From the NCBI RefSeq assembly GCF_003574315.2, contig NZ_AP025739.1, forward strand, positions 5,146,001 to 5,210,000: 64,000 nucleotides of DNA, given 5' to 3'. Of this stretch, positions 58,802 to 64,000 are shown one piece after another. Within the stretch, counting starts at the first letter, position 1. Each line of letters starts with the position of its first letter. The stretch is from Capsulimonas corticalis. GTDB taxonomy: Bacteria > Armatimonadota > Armatimonadia > Armatimonadales > Capsulimonadaceae. Below the pieces are notes generated by a model. That model ran no database searches. It saw only the letters and a program-made list of their open reading frames with translations, and was not told where the DNA came from. The position numbers and the translations under genes are program-made.

Positions 58802-60136
58802 ATGGCGAATCCTTCCGCGACTCAATCCAATAAGAAAACCCCTTCGGTACGTGTCCCTGCGTACCAGCGAATTGAAGAGGATATCCGGACGAAGATCAAG
58901 GACGGGCGTCTGCCGGCGGGTTCGATGCTCGCCAACCGCCATAACCTCGCGCGGGAATACGGGGTCGCCTTGTCTACCGCGCAGCAGGCGATCGCGAAGC
59001 TCACTGCGGACGGCGTGCTGGTGACCTACGACCGGCGCGGCACGTTTGTTTCACACCCCGCGCCGGCGGAGAGCAACGGCGCCGGTCCTGAGAATGGAGC
59101 GGCGCCGGCGGTCCCAATCGCGGAGAAACGGATTGCCCGCGTACAGGAGCCGTTTTACGATTCGGCGATGCTGTCAGGCAAACCCGCTTCCATGACGCTG
59201 GGCATCGTGACCGCGTCGCGCATCGATACGATGAGCTATAGCGATATTGAGATCTTCTGGTCCTGTCTCGCGATCCGCGCTCTGGAGCAGGTTTTCTCGG
59301 AGGCGGGCGGCGCCACGCGTTACTATCATTGGCGCGGCGAAAATCAGGAAACGTGTCCGCAAGGTCTTCCCGAAGACTACGCCGCATCGATCCACAACGG
59401 CATCGCCGCCGTGCGCGCCGACGGCGCCGACGCCATCGCGGTCGTCGGCTTCTGCGACGCCCCCAATGTTTCGGACGAGATCGTGCGCGCCGTCGATATC
59501 GAGAACGTGCCTCTGGTTTATATCTCCTGGCACGAAGTCCAGCCGCCGCTCGCTCAAGTCTTCTACGACAACAGCTTCGCCGGCTATCAGGCCGCCCAGC
59601 ATCTGCTGCGCCAGGGATATCAGCGCCTGATCTTCATGGTCCCATTCGCCGACGCATGGATCACCGACCGCATTCAAGGCGCGCGTACGGCGATCCGCCA
59701 CGCCGGTCTTCCGGAAGAGACCCTGCGGTTATATTCTCCTGAATCGACAACCCTGGAGCCGTACGACCGCCCGATCGCGCCGACACGGATGTACGATCTC
59801 TCCCAGTCGTTCTTCACCAAGGAGTGGGAGCCGCTGCGCCGAGGCCCGGAGCCCTATGGCGTGATCGCGCCCAACGACGACACCGCCTTCACCGTCATGG
59901 ACGTCGCCGCCGAGCATGGATGGACCCCAGGGCGCGACTTCGGCCTGGTCGGCTTCGACGACGACCCACGCTCCTGCGCGCGCGGCCTGACCACCGTCCG
60001 CCCCCCGATTGAAGCCATGGGCGAAGAAGCCGGCCGGCTCCTGCTGCGCGCCCTGCAAGGCGACAAAAACGGCCAATCCGTCCGCCTGCGCTCGCATCTC
60101 ATTCCGCGCGCGTCCACATCGCTGGGAACGAAATAG
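58802..60136 (+). CDS. GntR-type regulator with LacI-like sugar-sensing domain
   Basis: 444 residues from the ATG at 58802; the frame to 58742 would start upstream of the predicted transcript. Winged helix at about 20-85: PAYQRIEEDIRTKIKDGRLP, then AREYGVALSTAQQAIAKLTADGVL and YDRRGTFVS, the GntR pattern. From about 145 a periplasmic-binding-protein-like sensor (SMTLGIVTASRIDTMSYSDI, VPLVYISWHEVQPP, YGVIAPNDDTAFTVMDVA, DFGLVGFDDDPRSCARGLTT), as in AraR. It should bind the GATAC palindromes on both divergent promoters and release them when a sugar binds. Confidence 0.9.
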   Translation: MANPSATQSNKKTPSVRVPAYQRIEEDIRTKIKDGRLPAGSMLANRHNLAREYGVALSTAQQAIAKLTADGVLVTYDRRGTFVSHPAPAESNGAGPENGAAPAVPIAEKRIARVQEPFYDSAMLSGKPASMTLGIVTASRIDTMSYSDIEIFWSCLAIRALEQVFSEAGGATRYYHWRGENQETCPQGLPEDYAASIHNGIAAVRADGADAIAVVGFCDAPNVSDEIVRAVDIENVPLVYISWHEVQPPLAQVFYDNSFAGYQAAQHLLRQGYQRLIFMVPFADAWITDRIQGARTAIRHAGLPEETLRLYSPESTTLEPYDRPIAPTRMYDLSQSFFTKEWEPLRRGPEPYGVIAPNDDTAFTVMDVAAEHGWTPGRDFGLVGFDDDPRSCARGLTTVRPPIEAMGEEAGRLLLRALQGDKNGQSVRLRSHLIPRASTSLGTK

Positions 60137-60181
60137 CAGAGATTTATCGGCCAAACATACGAATTTCTACCTTCTTTGGAT

Positions 60182-60219
60182 AAAAGCTCGGTCGGGCGCA
60201 ACCTGACCGGGCTTTTCGT
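60182..60219 (+). terminator. Terminator of the GntR-type regulator
   Basis: AAAAGC-CGGTC and GACCG-GCTTTT form the stem with one mismatch; short T run. Confidence 0.75.
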
Positions 60220-60269
60220 GTCACAGTGTATGTCACAATAAACCAAGCACTTCGTTCTGGAGGCAAATC

Positions 60270-61562
60270 ATGGCTTATCTCTCTCAATCCAACACCGCGA
60301 GGCGTGGATTCCTTATGGCGGCGCTTCAGCTGTCGGCTCTGCCTGTCATCGTTGCATCGGCGCAGCCTCGCACCTGGGCGGCGGACAATGCAAAATCCGC
60401 CGCCGCAGTCGCGAACACGGCGCAGGCGAAAGCACTGCTTGCATCCACGGTATCCAAGATTGGAGCGGCAAAGACAATCAAATTCACGAGTGTTGTGACG
60501 CTGACCGGTATTGGCGCGTCCCATACCTCACCCATAACTGTGGAAGTTATCAAGCAGCAGCCTGAACAGTTCTCCTATCGTTTACTCGATTCCGGAAAAG
60601 AGATCGGCAAAATCATCTCTTCTCTGAACGGCGGATATGTCTACGATCCCGTAGGCAACCGATACAGTAACATTGAAAAAGGAGAGCTGATGACTGGCTT
60701 GACTGTCATGCCGCCGGACAAAAGGCTCGGTATTGCCGTACTTTCGCATTTACTCATGGGCAGCCACCCATTTTCAGACCAGATGTTTATCGGCGGGACT
60801 TCCCCCAGCAAAGTCAGTTCCTATTCCGGCCAATTAAATGGACAGCCGATAAATCACATCATTGAAGTGTATCCTGACGGCAAAGGCGCTACGACAATTC
60901 ACACGTATGTGAACCAGCAGACCGGACTGCCCGATCGTTTCTCTGTTGATACAAAGTCCGTAGGTCAGCATATCACTCTGCAAATTGATTTCAGCGGCTT
61001 CCAATTGGGGGATACGCCGCTTCCTGATACAACGTTTTCGATGACTCCTCCCGCGACGGCCACGGTATATACGCCGCCGAAGGACCAGGAGTCCGCAGAA
61101 CCACCCATCCTCCCTACAGGAACCGTGGCTCCAAACTTCGCGGTTCAAGACGTCAAGGGCAAAACCGCGCACCTTGCAGATTTCGCGGGCAAAGTCGTCG
61201 TGCTTGACTTCTGGTCTACGTGGTGCGGCCCTTGCCAGGCTTCTCTCCCGGCCACGGATAAGCTGGCGAAGAAGTACAAAAGCAAGGACGTCGTGTTCAT
61301 GCCGGTCTGCTCCTGGGATGACAAGTCGGCGTTCACGCCATGGGTCAAACAGCGCAAGAGCTGGACGATGACGTTCTACTTCGATCCGGCGGGGCGCGGC
61401 GCGAAGAACATCGCGTCCGAGCTTTACAAAGTCTCGGGCATTCCCACACAGTTCGTGATCGGTAAGGACGGCAAGGTCGCGGTCGGGTTCGTTGGCTACG
61501 ACGGCGCCGAAGGAGAAAAGAATCTCTCTGCGGCGATTGATAAGGCGCTCGCAGGATCTTAG
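60270..61562 (+). CDS. Exported LolA-like/TlpA-type thioredoxin fusion
   Basis: 430 residues, GGAGG 6 bp before the ATG. The N-terminus NTARRGFLMAALQLSALPVI resembles a Tat signal. Residues 45-265 form a beta-rich domain like the LolA/DUF2092 outer-membrane lipoprotein carriers (VEVIKQQPEQFSYRLLDSG, NHIIEVYP, QIDFSGFQLG). Residues 285-430 are a TlpA/ResA-type thioredoxin with C319-G-P-C322 (STWCGPC), the cis-Pro loop GIPTQFVIGKDG. It should reduce disulfides or haem-binding cysteines outside the cytoplasm. What the LolA-like part binds is not known. Confidence 0.85.
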   Translation: MAYLSQSNTARRGFLMAALQLSALPVIVASAQPRTWAADNAKSAAAVANTAQAKALLASTVSKIGAAKTIKFTSVVTLTGIGASHTSPITVEVIKQQPEQFSYRLLDSGKEIGKIISSLNGGYVYDPVGNRYSNIEKGELMTGLTVMPPDKRLGIAVLSHLLMGSHPFSDQMFIGGTSPSKVSSYSGQLNGQPINHIIEVYPDGKGATTIHTYVNQQTGLPDRFSVDTKSVGQHITLQIDFSGFQLGDTPLPDTTFSMTPPATATVYTPPKDQESAEPPILPTGTVAPNFAVQDVKGKTAHLADFAGKVVVLDFWSTWCGPCQASLPATDKLAKKYKSKDVVFMPVCSWDDKSAFTPWVKQRKSWTMTFYFDPAGRGAKNIASELYKVSGIPTQFVIGKDGKVAVGFVGYDGAEGEKNLSAAIDKALAGS

Positions 61563-61666
61563 AAATCACCTTGCTCGTTCTAACATTCTAATCAAACACA
61601 TCGGATATCGCCGCCGCAGACGCGCCTCCGGCGACACCCTAGGATTTGAAATCCGCTCCGTATCCG

Positions 61667-61708
61667 AATCACAACAGCCCGCTCGATATCGAGCGGGCTG
61701 TTGTGATT
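61667..61708. terminator. 42-bp perfect palindrome between convergent genes
   Basis: The arm is AATCACAACAGCCCGCTCGA, plus one further base at the centre; the other half is its exact complement. It ends the peroxiredoxin transcript on the minus strand and probably the redoxin transcript on the plus strand, though T runs are short. Confidence 0.75.
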
Positions 61709-61712
61709 ACTC

Positions 61713-62189
61713 TTAGAGCGTCTTCAAAAACTCCAGGACTTTCTCGGCGTGCTGGTCCACTTTGACTCTCGGGTAGATCTTCACGATCTTGCCTTCTTTG
61801 TCGATCACGAATGTCGTGCGCTCGATGCCCATATACGTCTTTCCGTAATTCGTCTTCTCTTTCCAAACACCATACTCTTCGGCGATGGCGTGGTCGGGAT
61901 CGGCGACGAGCGGGAAGGGGAGCGTGAACTTTTCGGAAAACTTCTGATGGGATTTCGTGTCATCGGGGCTCACTCCCAGGATCACGGCGCCGACGGCTTC
62001 GTAGTCGGGGCGATGGTCGCGGAAGCCGCACGCCTGGGTGGTGCAGCCGGGCGTGTCGTCCTTGGGATAGAAGTAAACGACGACGTTCTTACCGAGATAC
62101 TCAGACAGCGAGACGGTAACTTCGCCCTCACGAGTGACGGCGGGAGCGGTAAATAGGGGCGCGGCGGCTCCCACGACGATTTCGGACAT
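61713..62189 (-). CDS. bcp: Thioredoxin-dependent peroxiredoxin (Bcp/PrxQ)
   Basis: 158 residues. It reduces peroxides using thioredoxin. Peroxidatic Cys49 in TPGCTTQACGF and resolving Cys54 five residues later define the atypical 2-Cys PrxQ/Bcp group. Further signs are VVYFYPKDDTPG, VILGVSPDDTKSHQKF, FPLVADPDHAIAEEYGVW and ERTTFVIDKEGKI. No signal peptide. A start SD (AAGGAG) lies upstream. It is followed after 36 bp on its upstream side by a cobalamin adenosyltransferase gene on the same strand. Confidence 0.93.
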   Translation of the reverse strand: MSEIVVGAAAPLFTAPAVTREGEVTVSLSEYLGKNVVVYFYPKDDTPGCTTQACGFRDHRPDYEAVGAVILGVSPDDTKSHQKFSEKFTLPFPLVADPDHAIAEEYGVWKEKTNYGKTYMGIERTTFVIDKEGKIVKIYPRVKVDQHAEKVLEFLKTL

Positions 62190-62225
62190 GGTGTGTCTCC
62201 TTCGATGAGTGCGTGCGATGCTGGC

Positions 62226-62777
62226 TTATGGGCGCGCGGGGCGCTCCCAGATTGGCTCGGCGACGCCGGCGCGATGGTTTGCGAGGCGAGCAAGAACAAA
62301 GAGGTGATCGCTGAGGCGGTTGAGATAGCGCTGGAGTTCATCACTGATCGACTCCTGCGCCGCCAGTGTCGTGACCAGCCGCTCCGCGCGGCGGCTGACG
62401 GCGCGGGCGACATGCAGCTGCGCGCCGCCGGGCGAGCCGCCCGGCAGGATGAAGTTCCGCAGCGGCTCCAGCTCCGTTTCAAACGCATCGATCTCCGCCT
62501 CCAGCCGCTCCGTGGCGTCGTTCTGAATGCGCGGAACCGTGTCGCCGCGTTCTTGCGGCGTTGCGAGGTCGGCGCCGACCTCGAACAGCTCGCCCTGGAT
62601 CCGCAGAATTACGGCCCGGATTTGCGCGTCGTCGATCAGCGGCAGCGCGGCGCCGAGAAACGCATTGCACTCGTCCACCGTGCCATACGCCGACACGCGC
62701 AGCGCATCCTTGGACACGCGCTGGCCGCCATACAAACTCGTCTCCCCGGCGTCGCCGGTTTTTGTGTAGATTTTCAT
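62226..62777 (-). CDS. pduO: Cob(I)alamin adenosyltransferase, PduO type
   Basis: 183 residues. It transfers the adenosyl group of ATP to cob(I)alamin to give coenzyme B12. The ATP loop MKIYTKTGDAGETSLYGGQRV at the N-terminus (shown in parts: TKTGDAGETSL), the cobalamin/ATP helices ALRVSAYGTVDECNAFLG and FILPGGSPGGAQLHVARAVS, and the R-x-A-E-R helix RRAERLV are all present. It lies 24 bp after the DinG-like helicase gene, so co-transcription is possible. No cob operon is nearby. Confidence 0.93.
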   Translation of the reverse strand: MKIYTKTGDAGETSLYGGQRVSKDALRVSAYGTVDECNAFLGAALPLIDDAQIRAVILRIQGELFEVGADLATPQERGDTVPRIQNDATERLEAEIDAFETELEPLRNFILPGGSPGGAQLHVARAVSRRAERLVTTLAAQESISDELQRYLNRLSDHLFVLARLANHRAGVAEPIWERPARP

Positions 62778-62801
62778 AAATTTCTGTTTGGCCCCATCCC
62801 C

Positions 62802-64000
62802 TCAGCGAGGCGGGGGGATGGGGCTCGCCGCTTCCTCTTCCGGCGCAAAAAACTTCGTCACGTCCTCGATATACCGCGTTACGGGTGAGCGCGGCAGGAA
62901 CTTCATAATGTCCGAACCGTAGCGCTTGGTGACCAAACGCGTGTCGAGCAGGGCGACGACGCCCCGGTCTTCGACGCCGCGCATTAGCCGGCCGAAGCCT
63001 TGTTTGAGGCGAAGCTGGGCTTGCGGGAGCGCGTAGTCGTTGAACCAGTCGCCGCCGCCGGCGGTGATCTGGTCGACGCGCGCTTTGTGCAGAGGACTGT
63101 CCGGCATGGCGAATGGGATCCGGTCGATGATCACGAGGCGCAGGCCGTGGCCGGGGACATCCACTCCTTCCCAGAAAGACTGCGCGCCGAGCAGCACGGC
63201 GTTTTCCTGCGATTTGAACGCCTCCACCAGACGGGCGTTCGGCATCTCGCCTTGCCGCAGCAGCGGGTAGGGCAGGTTGGCGAGCATGAGCTGCTCGTGG
63301 ACGACATTCAGCGCGCGATGCGAGGTGAACAGCAGGAACGCGCCGCCTTTGGCGGCGTCGAGCAGGCGAATGATCTCCTCGACGACTTCGTACGTGTAAC
63401 TCGGCGATTCACTCGGCGGCGGAAGACGGCGCGGAATATAGATCAGCGTGTTGGCGGCGTAATCGAACGTGGAGTCGACCAGGGTTTCGGTGACTTTCGT
63501 GTCCTCGGTGGGAATGCCGAGCCGTTCGCGCAGGTAGTCGAAGCTGCCATTTGTGGACAGAGTCGCCGAAATCAGTGTGGCTCCGACTCGGCGGTTGTGC
63601 GCCCAGAGGGTCGGGCCGAGCAGGGGCGCCACGGAGATCGGCGTGTAGTGCAGAGTCGTGATCGGCCCGCGCCGGCCGCCCCGGTTCTGCGATCCCCAGC
63701 GCAGATAGTTTTCGTCATCGCCCTGAAAGATCATCGCCAGTTCTTCCTTGGCGCGAGTGCACTGGCGTCGTAGGCCGTCGATGCGGTCCTTGGCGATGGG
63801 GTCGCCGCTGGTGTCTTGTTTCAGCAGCTCCACCGCGAGGCGGTCCAGCAGAGCGCCGACACCCGCCACCTGGGTCTGCGCGTTCTTCAGGGCGTGCGGG
63901 CCCTCCAGGGCTTCGCCGACGTTAAAATCGGGTTTGTTGATGCCGGCGAACGGGCTGAACAGCTCCAGGCTGGACTGCTCCAGCGCCTTCAGCCGCTCCT
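62802..64000 (-). CDS. dinG: DinG/Rad3-like ATP-dependent helicase (5' part outside the window)
   Basis: The frame is open to the right edge of the window, so the N-terminus (Walker A and the Fe-S/accessory region) is missing; about 399 residues are visible. The C-terminal helicase half is complete: ATLSTNGSFDYLRERLG, GGAFLLFTSHRALNVVHEQL, GAQSFWEGVDVPGHGLRLVI, IDRIPFAMPDSP and QGFGRLMRGVEDRGVVALLD (motif VI with Gln/Arg). This is the XPD/DinG superfamily 2 group that unwinds DNA or DNA-RNA hybrids in repair. It is followed by the cobalamin adenosyltransferase gene. Confidence 0.88.
   Translation of the reverse strand, partial: ERLKALEQSSLELFSPFAGINKPDFNVGEALEGPHALKNAQTQVAGVGALLDRLAVELLKQDTSGDPIAKDRIDGLRRQCTRAKEELAMIFQGDDENYLRWGSQNRGGRRGPITTLHYTPISVAPLLGPTLWAHNRRVGATLISATLSTNGSFDYLRERLGIPTEDTKVTETLVDSTFDYAANTLIYIPRRLPPPSESPSYTYEVVEEIIRLLDAAKGGAFLLFTSHRALNVVHEQLMLANLPYPLLRQGEMPNARLVEAFKSQENAVLLGAQSFWEGVDVPGHGLRLVIIDRIPFAMPDSPLHKARVDQITAGGGDWFNDYALPQAQLRLKQGFGRLMRGVEDRGVVALLDTRLVTKRYGSDIMKFLPRSPVTRYIEDVTKFFAPEEEAASPIPPPR

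Overview
The window is a GC-rich, gene-dense bacterial chromosome segment without rRNA, tRNA, CRISPR or insertion sequences that I can recognise. The cell looks like a diderm: there is a predicted outer-membrane porin ending in Phe, an O-antigen-type polymerase/ligase, and many Sec-type signal peptides. The two DUF1559-type prepilins ([17 protein letters not shown] followed by FPVFAK), a GC-rich genome with many secreted glycosidases, and PEP-CTERM-like sorting point to the Armatimonadota/Planctomycetota sphere; a Capsulimonas-like armatimonadote is my best guess. This is inference from gene content, not a placement.

Layout. 1-6.6 kb (+): DUF3866 protein (5' cut), a glycosyltransferase-like protein, a nucleotide-sugar dehydrogenase and a sugar-nucleotide epimerase, then a Nudix hydrolase, a sugar isomerase/epimerase and an isocitrate/isopropylmalate-type dehydrogenase. 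6.7-21.2 kb (-): cysteine desulfurase, GH106 rhamnosidase-like enzyme, ribosomal protein L25, an envelope operon (two GT2 enzymes and an O-antigen ligase with TPRs, joined by ATGA overlaps), a stress protein, an mntR-mntH manganese operon and citrate synthase. 21.5-26.1 kb (+): a c-type cytochrome fusion, a Gfo/Idh/MocA oxidoreductase, DUF2721 and AI-2E-type membrane proteins, followed by a convergent ABC-F gene (-). 27.9-30.9 kb (+): a consensus promoter, a T-box riboswitch and an operon of threonine synthase-like enzyme, chlorite-dismutase/HemQ-like protein, MoaD/ThiS-like sulfur carrier and NIL-domain protein. 31-37 kb (-): type IV pilus/pseudopilin genes, a DUF2723 glycosyltransferase and two nearly identical tandem pilins. 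37-41.5 kb (+): an ANTAR response regulator behind a leader with two terminators, then a porin and an ammonium transporter. 41.8-49.4 kb: mixed genes including radC, a GNAT acetyltransferase and a partly duplicated thioredoxin-fold gene flanking an AT-richer foreign-looking gene. 49.5-60.1 kb: two similar modules, each with a sugar-sensing regulator, a DUF1559 prepilin and a secreted glycosidase (LacI/GH30 and GntR-LacI/GH99-like), each with palindromic operators at the promoters. 60.2-64 kb: redoxin, peroxiredoxin, cobalamin adenosyltransferase and a DinG-type helicase cut by the window end.

Strongest leads. (1) The T-box operon at 27.9-30.9 kb: antiterminator and terminator are clear and mutually exclusive, and the specifier loop reads most sensibly as AUG (Met). 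Together with a sulfur carrier and a NIL domain, this suggests the 'threonine synthase' operon may make homocysteine/methionine. (2) The two regulator-prepilin-glycosidase modules with their own operator families. (3) The ANTAR regulator and the long leaders of its own gene and of the porin-ammonium transporter genes, with hexaloop hairpins and terminators. (4) A perfect palindrome over the promoter and start codon of mntR, whose mRNA appears leaderless; perM and radC look leaderless too.
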